Below, one piece after another: positions 1 through 11,747 of a stretch of 64,000 bases of DNA (positions are counted from its first letter, which is position 1; every line of letters begins with the position of its first letter). Source of the DNA: Entoloma clypeatum (Eukaryota; Basidiomycota; Agaricomycetes; Agaricales; Entolomataceae); contig OY751490.1 in assembly GCA_963565915.1 (NCBI GenBank), forward strand, positions 1,860,001 through 1,924,000. The letters run 5' to 3'. Under the pieces are notes generated by a model. It saw only the letters and a program-made list of their open reading frames with translations, searched no databases and was not told where the DNA came from. The position numbers and the translations under genes were made by a program.

Positions 1-2
1 GG

Positions 3-1310
3 ATCCTCTTCGCCATAGCTGCGCTTGAAGGATGGGTGATTGAAGGAGTAGATGTCAAATCAGCTTTTCTCTATGGAGAGCTCGATGAAGAAATCTATAT
101 GAATCAACCCGAAGGCTTTGTTGTCAAAGGCCAAGAACGGAAGGTCATCCGTTTATTAAAAGCACTCTATGGCCTAAAACAGGCTGCGAGAGCGTGGTGG
201 ATCGTGCTCAATGCATCAATGGAGAAGCTAGGTTTTACTCAATGTAGAACTGACTCAGGCGTCTTTGTTTACCACAACAAACAATCAGGTGATTTGATAA
301 TCGCTTTGATCTATGTTGATGACGGCCTGTTCATGGGATCAAACCCAGATCTTGTTCGCAAGATAAAATCTGACTTTAAAAATAAATGGGAAAGTCGTGA
401 TCTTGGTATTGCTAAAGAATTCTTGCGTATGAGAATACGACAAGATTCAGAAAAGCAGATCGTAACAATCGATCAGTCAGAATACCTAAAGAAGATCATT
501 AAGCGCTTTGGCTTAGAAAATGCAAAGGCTGCTGACACTCCACTCCCAAAGGGTTATTACCCTGCACCAAATGAGGGGGAGGTGGATCCCACACTCAAAA
601 CAAGGTACCAAATGATCATTGGATCGTTGTTGTACTTGTCCATTGGAACGAGACCGGACATTGCTTTTGCAGTTGCAAAAATGTCACAAATGTCTGCAAA
701 CCCTTCCAAAGAGCATGAGAAATACGCTCTACGGATTATCAGATATCTTGTCGGTACTCAAGACTATTCTATAATCTATGATGGTCGATCCAAAGCTTCC
801 TTTGAAGCATGGACAGATTCAGACTGGGCATCAGACCCATCTGATAGAAAGTCCCAATCGGGATATTTCCTTAAGCTTGCAGGAGGACTTGTTCTTTGGA
901 AAAGTCGCAAGCAAAAGACAGTGGCACATTCGTCCACTGAGGCGGAAATGGTTGCTGCCAGTGAATGTTCGCGGGAGTGTGAATGGGTTACTCATCTCTT
1001 CAAAGAGCTTGGACTACAGGACATTACCAAAATGCCGTTCCATGTAGATAACCAAGGCGCGATTTTCAATGCGCAAAACCCAGTCACTGAAGGCAGAACC
1101 AAACATATAGCAATCCATCACTTTGCTATACGCGATAGAGTTAAAGATGGATTGATCGAACCACGGTTCGTTCCGGGAACAGAGAATCCGGCTGATATGT
1201 TTACCAAGCCACTTGGTCGCCAGGAATTTGAGAAATTCCGTGCTCTACTCCGAATGGAGTTTAAAGAGCCTTATACTCCACTTACGAAACCTACCCGGGA
1301 TTCTAAGTGA
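3..1310 (+). CDS. Ty1/copia pol, C-terminal part (RT and RNase H), cut by window edge
   Basis: The frame is open from the window's first bases to the TGA at 1308-1310, so the start lies outside. It holds the second half of a copia reverse transcriptase: DVKSAFLYG near the start, LKALYGLKQAARAWW, and the catalytic YVDDGLFMGS. The RNase H domain follows (TDSDWASDPSDRKSQSGYF, then SSTEAEMVAASE) and the usual tail NPADMFTKPLG. No internal stop or frameshift is visible, so this part could be functional. It differs clearly from the two copia copies at 46-64 kb, so it is a separate family. A purine tract and an LTR start follow directly. Confidence 0.93.
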   Translation: MLFAIAALEGWVIEGVDVKSAFLYGELDEEIYMNQPEGFVVKGQERKVIRLLKALYGLKQAARAWWIVLNASMEKLGFTQCRTDSGVFVYHNKQSGDLIIALIYVDDGLFMGSNPDLVRKIKSDFKNKWESRDLGIAKEFLRMRIRQDSEKQIVTIDQSEYLKKIIKRFGLENAKAADTPLPKGYYPAPNEGEVDPTLKTRYQMIIGSLLYLSIGTRPDIAFAVAKMSQMSANPSKEHEKYALRIIRYLVGTQDYSIIYDGRSKASFEAWTDSDWASDPSDRKSQSGYFLKLAGGLVLWKSRKQKTVAHSSTEAEMVAASECSRECEWVTHLFKELGLQDITKMPFHVDNQGAIFNAQNPVTEGRTKHIAIHHFAIRDRVKDGLIEPRFVPGTENPADMFTKPLGRQEFEKFRALLRMEFKEPYTPLTKPTRDSK

Positions 1311-1317
1311 GGGGGAG

Positions 1318-1624
1318 TGTTGAACATATTGCCAGATATGTCGCACTATGTGCTTGTCACAGAAAGTGACTGTAAGTCACTATTACCATATATGTGAGTT
1401 TATGGTATAACCACGGACGCATGACTTGTTTATGTATTGTTTGTACAATGGTCCGTGCGCATATTGGATTAGTATAAATACCCATGTATTTAGTACGGTG
1501 AATCCTAACTTCTTGAACACCCCAGTTCTTTGAGTTAACTAACAAGCTAGTCCAGCTTCTAGAATATCTTTAGTTACTCTTAACCAGGTTAGTAGAGCTT
1601 CCTTCATGCCTTCGTACCGTTACA
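1318..1624 (+). repeat. 3' LTR of the copia element (end uncertain)
   Basis: The purine tract GAGGGGGAG directly precedes TGTTGAACAT, the usual copia PPT/LTR junction. A TATA box (TATAAATA, about 1473-1480) lies inside. I placed the end at a CA after GTACCGTTA, but with no second LTR in the window the end cannot be confirmed. Confidence 0.6.
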
Positions 1625-2251
1625 TCTTGAGCGCCCTTTGGGCTGCCTATGTCGGTTACTTCATTATGTCGGTGGAGGGTGCAGCATGATTCTGTTAAAC
1701 ACATGTATTGATGTAGTTCTAACAATAGATACAAAATTATCGTGGAGGCGGGAAACATTGGGCGGGGGGACGGGATGGAGGGCGGGATATATTCGGGACG
1801 GAAGGGCGGAACAGGGAGTGGGGGAATGATGGGAAAGGGGAGGTGGAGAACATTGATGGCAACGAGTACAGTGATGGCAACCGCCTCACCAAGCCGAGCA
1901 ACAGCTCCAGCATATAATAAGTCCCCACTTTATCCAGGGTTTATCAGTGGAAGCCTTAGATCAATACAAATGACTCTAATTAGAAGTGACGGCAATATGA
2001 TCTGTATATGGGGCTTATCAGGTGGTTTTGGGTGCTGCAAATACGCTCTAATAACCCAAAAAGGATACCAAAGGAAGAGGTGCTTGTTACGAGGTGAAAT
2101 CATCCATAGGCTAAAATTGCAAGGTGACTCTCAGACAATTGAAGGAGGCATATCCGAGATGAAACCTGCTTCGTGATAAACATAGATACATCTTATCAGG
2201 CAAGCAGGCCTTTGACGTATCGTAACAAGTCTTTGCCCTAGAAGAGAAAAA
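1625..2251. other. Intergenic stretch, no gene seen
   Basis: Only short overlapping frames. Around 1740-1850 the plus strand is strongly purine- and G-rich. No protein family was recognised. Confidence 0.5.
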
Positions 2252-4220
2252 TCAGCAATGGCATCTTTGCTTGATTTTTTTTTTAAATACACTCGCCCCA
2301 TGGCTCTTGACGCCCTCCACCATAGCCTTGACACCATCCACCTCCATCGGTTCCTGCACCTCATCCCTCGCCAAATCGAGACCCATCCGCTTCCGTTGCC
2401 CCGCCCCGTACCTCAATACCACCGTCAACACCGCACGCCAGCCTTCAACCGCATCGGGGCCCAGCTGTCCATTCAATTGGGATATGGAAGAAGTGGATCG
2501 GGTGTGGCCGTTGACGGGAATGACAGGGAGAATAGGAACGATCGTCGAGCGGACGACGTACGGGCAGTAGGAGCGGTGTTCTTTCAAGAGGTCAAGTTGG
2601 CGCTGCGCAAAGTCGGCTTTCCTTTCCAGAGTAGGCCCCAGCCCCGGCGCTGATGTGGTCGCGTCACTGGCAGGTCCAGGACGATCCGTGGCCATATTTG
2701 CGCCTGTGCACCCGACCTTTTTATGATCACGGGGGGTAGACGGTGCCTCACCAGGCCGAGGAGAAAACGCCCACAGCCCGACGCGTCGCTGGCAGAGGGT
2801 ACAGTGCACGAGGGTGCTGTCGGTTTTTGGAACCGGGTGCAGCGGCATGCGGAAGGTGAAGGGAGTGCTTGGGACGCGGAAGGGCGTAATAGGTGGGGGT
2901 TGCTTCGTTGGGGTGGATGCCATTGGGGATGACTCTGGGGTTACCTCAGTCGCGGTGGGTGTAGGTGTCATTGGGGGTCCCTCCAGGACATTTAACCTGC
3001 TAGGGGTCATAGGCCGTACAGAGGGAGCACGTGAGATTGAGGGGGTGTGTAGAACGGAGGAGGTGGCTCGGGATAGTCGGCGGGAGGAATCTTGGGCTGT
3101 GGCAGGTATAAGGCTCCAGCCGAACAGAGAGACCAGCATTGCTGTGTTTGAAGGCTGTATGGGGGGTGCCGCTTCTGACTGCATGAAGATATCGCCGTCT
3201 TCGGTCTGCGGATTGGCCTCTGAGGGGTCCGGAGGAAGTTCAAACGAGGAAATCGTAGACTGGAGTGCATTGAATTGTGTAGTGGTCTAGAAATCTTCGG
3301 ATTAGTTCGCATGGGATAGAGTAAACAGGTAACTAACAAGGGGATGCTTTATTTCGACGTTTGTCAGCAGGGGGTCCAATGTGATGGCGTTAGCCTTGAT
3401 ATCTCTGACCATTGCCGACGGCGTTGACAGAGGTATGCGATATATGGAGGCTGGGAAATAAAAATCAGGAATTAGTTTCTCAAGGCGATGAAAGGATTTA
3501 CGATCGCATTGTTGCTTCTTCCATGGACAACCATCCTTGTGCATTTGAACCAATGATACGCGCTGTTTCTCGACAAGCGCGTTCGCTGAGGAAGGACATA
3601 AGCATGGTGGCTTCCAACAAATTTACCTTTCCTTACCGGCGTCCTTACTCATCCCATCTCTCCCAGCAACAACCCATGAGTTCTTACACAGGCCACACAC
3701 CAATCTGTCTTTCCCGTCATTGATCCATCCGCATTTCGCAGCAGCCACTGCGTCGATAGCTGGTGGTTTTTGTGAATATGTCGCTAGCTTGAAGGTAGCC
3801 AAGCGAGACAGAAACGAGGTAACCGAAGACGGGCGATATTCGGCTGTAGGTGGCAACAGTGGAGCGGTCGATGTCCGGCTTGCGAACTTGAATGCCTTCC
3901 GAGTGCGTGATGCTGCGCGCGTCAGAATTGCTGTCAAATGTGGTGTGCTCTTCGACGTCGCAGCGCTGGTAATGGCATTTAGACTGTTGAGGAAAAGCGG
4001 ACCCTGGAATGAGGTCGGGACGTGGATAAAATCGACGATTGACTGACTCTGGGTCGGATGGCCGCGTTTCCTTTGACCTTATGCCGTATTTTGCAAGTGT
4101 AGAATATAGAGAGCGTATCGTATTTGCCCTCTTTGGTGGCGGCGGTCGCTGGGCGTCCGGGCGCCAAACGGCATCGTCAAGAGTTTGAAAGGCATCATCG
4201 AGTTTCCGCTGATGGGACAT
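2252..4220 (-). CDS. C3HC zinc-finger / Rsm1-like nuclear protein (ZC3HC1/NIPA family)
   Basis: Four exons in my model: 4220-4048, 3983-3649, 3585-3338 and 3286-2252, with introns of 64, 63 and 51 bp. All phases agree and give 596 residues. The C3HC zinc finger spans about residues 100-195: FLSRLATF, AAAKCGW, VCGLC, and after an intron NALVEKQR and HKDGCPW. The second conserved Rsm1 half contains VHCTLCQRRVGLWAF near residue 411. In fungi and animals this family (Rsm1, Pml39, ZC3HC1) works at the nuclear pore or in mRNA export. The C-terminus is rich in Pro, Ser and Thr with a basic end (KKKIKQR). The ATG at 4220 is the first one in frame with MSHQRKLDDAF. I know of no evidence for its exact role in this fungus. 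Confidence 0.85.
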
Positions 4221-4767
4221 GTCAGTTATTGTGCAGACTTTCCAGAGAGACAGAACTGACCTTAGTTGCGCGTATTCGAGGTATATTGCTCGATTCTGCG
4301 TCGGCGTCTGGGAGGCTGATGGTCGTGGACTGCATGCTCATCGTTTGCAGCAATGTGTGGCTGTGTCAACTTTGACACGAGCGTTCACCTCGCTGCCCGA
4401 AGCAGATAATGAAGAAGCACTACATAGTGAGCTCAAGAGAAGCGTCGGCTGATGGCGTGGCCTGCAATGGATACCGAGAAAGTGTCTCTTCAAAGAATTG
4501 CTCTCGTCTCGTAAGCATCTTGTTCCTCCATCTTCTTTTCATAACCATGGTATCCATGTTCCGGTGTTCGTTCAGGTATCGAGCTACCAGTATACCAATC
4601 CCACTTCTGAGTTAGCGTGATACCCAGATCTGCTTACACGACTGTTCGCTTGAGATAACCGTCATAAGTAGTTTCCACCTATGTCCTGTTGAATGGTTCA
4701 ATGAAGCGACGGGCGATGCGGTGAGTTTTGTTTCATTCTGCGCCCCTTCCCTTGGATCTTCCAAGTC
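4221..4767. other. Intergenic region between divergent genes
   Basis: It separates the 5' end of the zinc-finger gene from the permease pseudogene. It presumably held both promoters. No clear TATA box or conserved ORF was seen. Confidence 0.4.
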
Positions 4768-6900
4768 ATGTCTCCCCAACTGTCTTCCCAGGATACGCAA
4801 CCTGGCGAGAAATACGAGGGCGAGGCCAGCCCTGTTTCCAATATTCCCTCATACGAAGCAGCTGCGGTAAATATCGGCGCGCCAATAGAGAGCCCCTTGG
4901 GCTATCATGTTGATGTCGTCTCGGCATCTTCCTTGTATCTACCTTAAGAGACATCGCTCTCATCTTTGTTCTCAGTAAAAGGTAGAACATGATTCCGATC
5001 AATAAATACCGCAGGCGACAGCGTACGCAATGACCCAAAAGACCAGGCTCAAGTCGACAGAACCCACATCATTTAGGATGGGGCCAGCTAGCTTTCTATG
5101 TCACCTATCGGCATTTCCAGAAGGCTCACAGTAGAAGTCCCAATGCTGTGCACCGACTGAGCCGTCCGTGTTAGCCTACCTCTCTGTCTACCTCGAATAC
5201 GCACCGTATTTCCTTCGCCGTTCTGGTGCCGAGGTTGCATATCTAGAGAAGGTGTGCATTCGGTTCAGCTGGCAAGACATTCCAGGCGTATCCTAGACCG
5301 AAGTTCATGCTGCCAACGGCATTTGCTGTCCAGTCCGTCCTGGGTTCCTTCAGCAGTGGTAGTGCTATCGGTATGACGCGCGGTGATTGACTTGAGTCAA
5401 AATTGAAGTAATATACACAGTGCTCGCCGAGTACCTTCTCGTAGCCACGCCTACGATTTGGCACATCTGTGGAGTGGCTGTTGGTGCGTACACCGTCTTA
5501 ACTATATAAGTGAGTTAGGACACAGTCTCTCCCCCCAGCCAACATTACTCATTGTCGTCGTGCAGTTTGCATCCTCAGTACAATGTGGTCACTTCACCTC
5601 GCGGATGCGCTTAGAGTAGTAAAGGTATTATTACTAATCTTGTGAGTACTATTGAAACACGATCTTGCTATCCAACACAAAACACCTGCAGCATCGCTAC
5701 TACCAGCCTCGTCGTCCTTGGTGGACATACCCTGGTCAACTTGGGCCCACAAGCCAACTCCAGAAATGCTCTTTCGGGTACGACGTTCAATGGGAATGGC
5801 CTTGCAACGGCTTTTGTCAAAGTATATTCTGCTATCGGTCAACACTCCGAAGTGACGCGCCATACAGTATTCTTTCAGTGTTATGAACGAAGTCAATATG
5901 TGCTATCAAGTTGGCGTTTCTGAAGAAGAGAAAAATAACTGTCAAACCTATGGAGCCGTTTTCTCTATCTTTCGTGTCCGTGCTCTAAGTTTTCCAATAT
6001 TGCGCACTTCCAACTGGTATGTTCTCATCTTTATACACAATACCAAGTTTACCTAGATACTGGATATATCTAGGCCCCGTAGCTATTAGGACCTCCAAAC
6101 AGCTGACAGCAAGTCTATTCATGGCAGTGTTCGGCGACGGCAGGGCCATTACTGCCCTCAGCGCTCTTATCGCTATCAGTACGTTTGGAAACCTCTTTGG
6201 AAACCTCATTTCTACCTCTATTGCGCCTTCACGGATTATCAGAGAATGTGGCAAGTGAGTTCATTTTTCAACATTCATACACTACTCATCATCAGCGATA
6301 TAGACAAGGAGTTCTGCCCTTCCTACCATTCTGCGCCTCGATGAAACCGCTCAACACCCCTCTTGGAGGGTCCTTGAGTGGGCGATCATCGCGATATTTA
6401 TCATCGCGCCACCTGCAGGAGACGCATTTAACTCCAGTGAGTAGGACCCTCACCAAAGCGAACCATATCAATCGATGCCGTATACACATCGTCGTCGACC
6501 TCCAATCATATCTTGCAGACTTCTTCAGTTTCTAATAACAGTGACCCTTTTCTTCATCCGCAAACGCCGCCGTAGCATCGGCGCGCCTGCCAGCGATTCC
6601 GCGTTTGGGATGCGGTTCTTGTGTTCGCTCTTCTTATCAACATCTACCTTCCCGCTCTATTTTGGTCCTTCCCCAGAGCGGCATACACGGGGGCGTGAAT
6701 TTCTTCTGTTGCCTAGTAATAAACTTTCACTGCTAATTCAACCGGGCTTATTCATTTTCTCGCAGACTCCATCTATGGACTTGCGTATGTCCTCTGGATG
6801 CAGAATCTGCTCACAATCGGAGGCTATACTATACGTGAGGAGTTGAGCGATGAGGCGCAAGTGAATAGGCTAAGAATTCCAGTGCGACCCACAACTACCC
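4768..6900 (+). pseudogene. Decayed high-affinity methionine permease (MUP1-type amino-acid permease)
   Basis: A fungal MUP1-like APC-family permease can be followed along the plus strand, but it is broken in many places. From 4768 an N-terminal MSPQLSSQDTQPGEKYE frame leads to LGYHVDVVSASSLYLP and a TAA near 4948. Later fragments include VYLEYAPYF and SGAEVAYLE (about 5180-5250), AYPRPKFMLPTAFAVQSVLG (about 5280-5350), GDGRAITALSALIAISTFGN (6130-6200), RQGVLPF (6300), LEWAIIAIFIIAPPAGDAFN (6375-6435), ADFFSFLITVTLFFIRKRRR (6520-6570) and AFGMRF-region shifts before YGLAYVLWMQN (6785-6820). At least four frameshifts and several stops separate conserved pieces that introns cannot explain. The order of fragments is intact, so this is an old inactivated gene rather than random similarity. 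Confidence 0.8.
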
Positions 6901-7443
6901 TCATTTGATGCTTGATTATGACTTATAATTAATATGGCTCGTCAACTCATCAGCCTCTCTGAGCTTCTGCGAAGCAACAGTTCTTCCTTGGCTCAGGTTC
7001 ACTCTGCACGCCTTCAAGTTATAAAACCGCTTTACAAGTCATAGCGAGCACTCACTGGCAACACAATCACGCCGATGACATTTCATATGCTGGTGAACTA
7101 GTACTAACCTCGGATGCCCCGAGCGTCAAGTCTGAAATTGAAATAGAGTGCACGGATGAAACCTTGATTTATCGATTGAGTAACAGGGGATCTGCACTCT
7201 GACAGGCCGGGAGCAGCTCTAACTATCAAGGTGTGTACAAACTTCTTGTCATCGACAAGAACAGTTCCTCTTGATCGTTTCTGCTGCTTGGGAACTTGTG
7301 AAGGCGATGAATGACAGCAAGGGGGCATCGCATAAAGGTCCAGAAGGACAGTGTATGGAGGAGGTGTTGTGCTAATTGATTTATCAATGAAACAGGTGTA
7401 GACTTAATTATAGATAACTGATTAATTATCAACACTATGCAAC
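6901..7443. other. Intergenic, nothing recognised
   Basis: Short frames only, without codon bias or family match. It lies between the 3' ends of the permease relic and the minus-strand secreted-protein gene. Confidence 0.4.
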
Positions 7444-7918
7444 CTAATCAAAACGTTCTTCCTTATGGTACCGATGTTTGTGGTGACGGTGCTTGCGCTC
7501 ATGGTGCTTGTGATGGTGGTGGTGGCGGTGGTGGTGGTGCTTGTCGGATCCATCATATTCAAGCTCGTTTTCGTATCCTCCGCTGCCCTTGCCCCACTTG
7601 CCATAACTCTTATAACCGTGGTAGTCTCCGCGATGCTTGTGGCCATACCCATCGTACCCGTAGACACCCTTACGGTAGCCGTCGTTTCCACCGTGGCCAT
7701 AACCGTCGTAATCCTTGTGACGAGTGTAGTAGTCGCCTCGCCTCTATGAAAACGGTTCATAAGACGCTTAACAAACTCCTGGACGTTATACGACATACCT
7801 CGAGGGACGGCTCAATAGCGGGTTGTACAGCCTCAGCATTGACCTGATCATTTCCGGCCGCAGCGACGACTCCGCTGGCGAGTGCGAAAAGGGCGTAGAT
7901 AGATACAATGAACTTCAT
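7444..7918 (-). CDS. Small secreted Gly/Tyr/His-rich protein with possible Kex2 site
   Basis: Two exons, 7918-7799 (40 codons) and 7743-7444 (99 codons plus TAG), joined in phase 0 across a 55-bp GTATGT...CATAG intron; 139 residues. Residues 1-21 form a clear signal peptide (MKFIVSIYALFALASGVVAA). A short acidic, Glu/Val/Ala-rich pro-like part ends in LERR, a dibasic site at residues 41-42 directly at the splice junction. After it the sequence is rich in Tyr, Gly, His and Lys, with repeated YDGYGH-like motifs (DYDGYGHGG, YGYDGYGHK, DYHGYKSYGKW). The last 35 residues are extremely His-rich (HHHHRHHHHHKHHE). This suggests secretion, pro-peptide removal and metal binding; no known family was recognised. 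In either single reading frame the gene looks like noise, so automatic annotation may miss it. Confidence 0.72.
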
Positions 7919-8000
7919 TTCGTGAATGAGAACTGGATATTCCGGTCGAGTATGAATGAAATGAGGTGGGAGGTAGGGATGGAGCATGAAGGTGGGCCCA

Positions 8001-8009
8001 TATTTATAT
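8001..8009 (-). promoter_or_regulatory. TATA box of the secreted His-rich protein gene
   Basis: GATATAAATA on the minus strand, about 85 bp upstream of the ATG at 7918. Confidence 0.5.
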
Positions 8010-8077
8010 CTCAGGACGAGTCTCCTCTTCTTGCATATGTCCCCTGTAAATTGGTGGAGATGGTGACTCACATATGA

Positions 8078-8505
8078 TATGGAGCTTGAACACGCATATG
8101 TCGAAATTCACGTTTTCGATCATGCGAAGTCCCTATGTTTGACTTTCTCCTAGAATTCCGGGAACCTTCCACGTTTTGTTATATTGTTCTGCATGCCTGG
8201 TCCCATATGGTTGGGGTAACCACCGAAGACGGGGAACGCTGACGAACCAAGATTCGTTGAGTGAATTTTCGGACCCAGTCCTAGAATCACGTAGAACGAT
8301 GTTTTAGGAGATGTACGAGCCGGGCAGAGAAGGAGTATCGGTAGAAAAATGACGCAGACGAAAAATCAGTCAATGGCATTGCAGTCTCGGATTTGACTGT
8401 GACTCACCTACATTCAACACCGCGCGCAAGTGGAACAAAGGCATGATTTTTGTTTCTTATAATTAGTATGTTCCAAGTCAATATCAATCATTCCCCACAG
8501 AACCA
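8078..8505. other. Intergenic, nothing recognised
   Basis: Promoter-side flank of the secreted-protein gene. No conserved frame was found. Confidence 0.4.
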
Positions 8506-8703
8506 ATGGTAAAATTGACGAAAACTCAGCAATCCGCCCTCTTCGCCACCGTCGAAACCAACTCCAGCATCCTCGAGCTTCTAGCGGGCGCAACTTCGGC
8601 GGAGGACCAATCCTCGTTTGGAGATGCAGTGCTGGACTGCTTCAGTCAATCCAACCACAGATCAGGAGTCCATTGGTTTCAAAATGAGGGAGGACGGAAT
8701 TAA
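8506..8703 (+). CDS. Short hypothetical ORF
   Basis: 65 codons starting MVKLTKTQQSALFATVE and continuing with a regular, codon-like composition (SILELLAGATSAEDQSSFGD). It may be the first exon of a larger gene or a remnant. A poly-T tract follows at about 8715. No family was recognised. Confidence 0.3.
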   Translation: MVKLTKTQQSALFATVETNSSILELLAGATSAEDQSSFGDAVLDCFSQSNHRSGVHWFQNEGGRN

Positions 8704-9224
8704 TGAATCCACTTTTTTTTTTTTGCAAATTTTAGACGATGGTTTGGGCAGACCTCGCCAAACGTTGAAAAATTCCCCTTGATAACAAAGGCTTTAGACA
8801 TCAGACGTCGGCGGCTAGAAGCCAAGAGGAACCGGCAGGACTGCTTTCACCGGTTAAGAGATCGAACACCAAATGATCAACCCAGTTCCCTGTGGGTATC
8901 GATGGCGTTCCGCCCCACGCGATGCCAGCGTCATGGAAAACTCCGAAATCACGGTAATCACCAGACTGAAGGTTCCGAGAGGGTTCTCTTGAGGACATGT
9001 ACAAGCAGGGGGAAGATTGAAGGGTAAGTTTTCTTGAGGACGGTGGGGTAAGCCTAGACATCCGTGAACCTGGCTATGAAAAGAAAAACATAATGATCTT
9101 CACAATTCAGATCCCATATATACTTATACTACACATAACATCGTACAAAACCTACTCATGATATGTTAGCTGTCGTTAGTTTGACAATCAGCGATAGGCC
9201 AGCAACTCGTGGTTCCCGAAAGAA
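8704..9224. other. Intergenic, nothing recognised
   Basis: Only overlapping short frames. The 3' flank of the minus-strand gene starting at 9225 lies here. Confidence 0.35.
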
Positions 9225-9826
9225 TCAGACGAGCAATTTCTTCTTCTTGAACTTCAAATCCTGATACCTCTTCTTGCCCGCCACGACAGCCCACCTATCT
9301 TCCTTCTTCTCGATAGGACTACCAGAGCCATTCGACAAAATCTCTCCATCCTCCGATCCACCACTATACCTCTCACCATCCAAGATTTCCCCTTCCTCCT
9401 CGCTCTCGCTGTCACCCTGAACATCTGTTTCCCAGCTTCGCTTTCTCATAGTAGCATCTTGGATGCTTCCCCTTGGAAGCGGTGTATTCTGAACCATGGA
9501 CACCATCCGAAGCGGAGCAACCTCAGCCGGACGCAGGGGCCTTTCAGATTGAGGCCTCATCGGAAGTTGAGTTGCGACAGGGGTTTTTGGGAGGAGCGTT
9601 AGTGGCTGAGGAGGCAGCGGGTACCGCAAGCCGATTGATGCTGACTGAAAGAGAAACAAATTAATCAAGTACTCGTATGGGCCGATGACAGAGTTCATAC
9701 TCCTGAAGGCCTTGAAGATATTTTGGGTACAGCAGTCACAGGAAGGGATGTTCGGAAGTTATTTGGTTTCTTCAGCGTCGGGAGTGTTGGCAACAGAGAA
9801 GGCTGCTCGAAAATTATATCAGGAAA
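9225..9826 (-). CDS. 3' exons of an unrecognised Pro/Ser-rich protein with Lys-rich C-terminus (5' part unresolved)
   Basis: The last exon 9644-9225 (139 residues plus stop) follows a convincing acceptor TTTCTCTTTCAG and a 56-bp intron. The exon before it, 9826-9701 (42 codons, both ends phase 0), reads PSLLPTLPTLKKPNNF and ends SSRPSG. The last exon has Pro-rich stretches (LPPQPLTLLPKTPV), two similar acidic blocks (EEEGEILDGE, SEDGEILSNG) and ends YQDLKFKKKKLLV. Further upstream, short Pro/Ser-rich pieces such as PPPPSRLLTSPE (about 9960) may be more exons, but I could not join them with normal introns. Low complexity and basic tail suggest a nuclear or RNA-associated protein; this is a guess. 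Confidence 0.45.
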
Positions 9827-9989
9827 CTCTGCCAGTCCAATAAAAGACTTCATACCTCGGGCGAAGAACTAGAAGACCTGACTTGGAGTGTCGCGATTGG
9901 GGGAAGCTAAGTAGAACAGTGGATAAATGAAAACTAAAAAGAGCAGAGATTGTCTCTACCTCCGGTGAAGTTAGCAGACGGCTAGGAGG

Positions 9990-11747
9990 CGGAGGATTTG
10001 CTTGGAAAGATCGCGATGGTCCTGCCTAAATGACGGTGATAAACGTATGAATGCCCCGCAATAGATCTCAACAGGAGGATCCCACCTCGGTTGGAACGAC
10101 CGCAACGGTCCTCGAGGATTGTGGAGGAACCATAATAATTTCCCTGGAACTGCGGCCGGGAGCAGGCAGCTATAATAAAAAGTTCAATATGTGTCTGGAT
10201 TACGAGTGTTATGATTATATACCTTGGATGAACCAGCTACAGGCCGTTCATCTTCGAGTCGTGTTTTTTGTGTTTTCGGTTTATTCCCTGGAAGAGGAGG
10301 CTGACCGGGAAGACGCTGATATGGGTATCAGTTGTGGAACCAAGGGATTGTTATAAAGAACACACCCGAAGAAAGAATTTGCACGTCAGAAAGCCGTCTT
10401 CTCCGGGTTCCATCGATGCCTGGTGAGTGGGGGAGTCAGACGAAAGTATACATTCAAAAGACACAGATACTTCCCTGTTCAACCCTATAGAGACCATCAT
10501 AACGGTAACTTGCGAACCAATCAGTCCCTGCGACAGAAAAAATCACCAGAGAGTCATCATACCCTGATGCTGGAGCATATCTAGATGTGCCGCCCTTTCG
10601 ATTAGCACCTCTGACGAGACGGACAGCCTTTCCAGTCTTGCAAGATATCTATGACGCATATATAAAGACAGATTCTATTGAGAGACACGGACAAATTCTC
10701 ACTTTTAGAGCCTTATTCCCTCGGCGCCACTCTTGATCAGCATTTCGTTCCCCTTCCCATTTCTGAAGGTAGTTGGGATGGGCTCGTGAGCTAGATCCGA
10801 TATCGCAAAGGGCTCACCTCTATACCCATCATTTGGTCCATCTTGTCTCCTTGCGTATTACGTCCTCCTATGGAACAAGGTCAACACGATATATCCCGAG
10901 AGATCCAGCTGCGTTAGAACGGACCTTCGCCGGAATAAATGCTGGGCAACGGAATCGTGAGTCGGAAAAACATCTTGCAGATGAATGAAAGACCGTACCA
11001 AGTTTCGCCGTTGTCCTTGTCATCCTTGTACCCATGGGATCTGTCGTGGTGAGTGGATGAGTCACAACCTAGAGTGCAGGCTTTGTGCAAGAAAACGTAC
11101 AATACAACAGAAAAAGCACCATCGTCCTTGTTTCCGTGTATTCCTGCCCTCAAAGGAGCGTGCACTCCAGCGGCACTGCATTCATGTCGATCTCTGAACT
11201 TTGAACCAGTTGGGTAGCCGGGTATATGGTCATGAATCTTCCTGCAGAGATGAATGACATCAGCGGACCGCCATCCTCAGTGTTCAGAGACTGAACACGT
11301 ACGGATTTCGGCCAGGTGCTCGGGAAATCTTGCCTTTGAGCCAGCAGCTGTCACGGGCCATTCAGGAACGTGAAGGTAGTGTATAATGAACGAGGGCACG
11401 ACTGTCAGGAATGTGGACCATTGTCTTCCACGTGATGCACCACTGTTCCGGGACCGATCCGAATATGACTCAGCTCCACGTGCACGTTCTAGCTGAGAAC
11501 GAGGCTTTAGTCCTGCAGGAATGTGAGGGATTTAAGCCAACACAGCTGCCGAGGTTCAACGTTCAACGGAGGCGCGAGATCCTCGTATACGTAGATCATA
11601 GATTCCTCGACCAGTGACTCTGGATATGTGGTCCTCCTTGGGTTTTTCTTTGAGTAAAGTCCTTGCACCTGGAGCAGTAATACTCGTAGCAAAAACAGAT
11701 TATGAGACACCGACGAGTAATGTACTGTACATACAACCATCCTAGCC
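9990..11747. other. Stretch with possible small exons only
   Basis: Pro/Ser-rich fragments on the minus strand near 9990-10140 may belong to the gene ending at 9225. Around 10900-11090 a minus-strand piece (HHDRSHGYKDDKDNGETWYG) looks protein-like but has no clear partner. Nothing else was supported. Confidence 0.3.
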
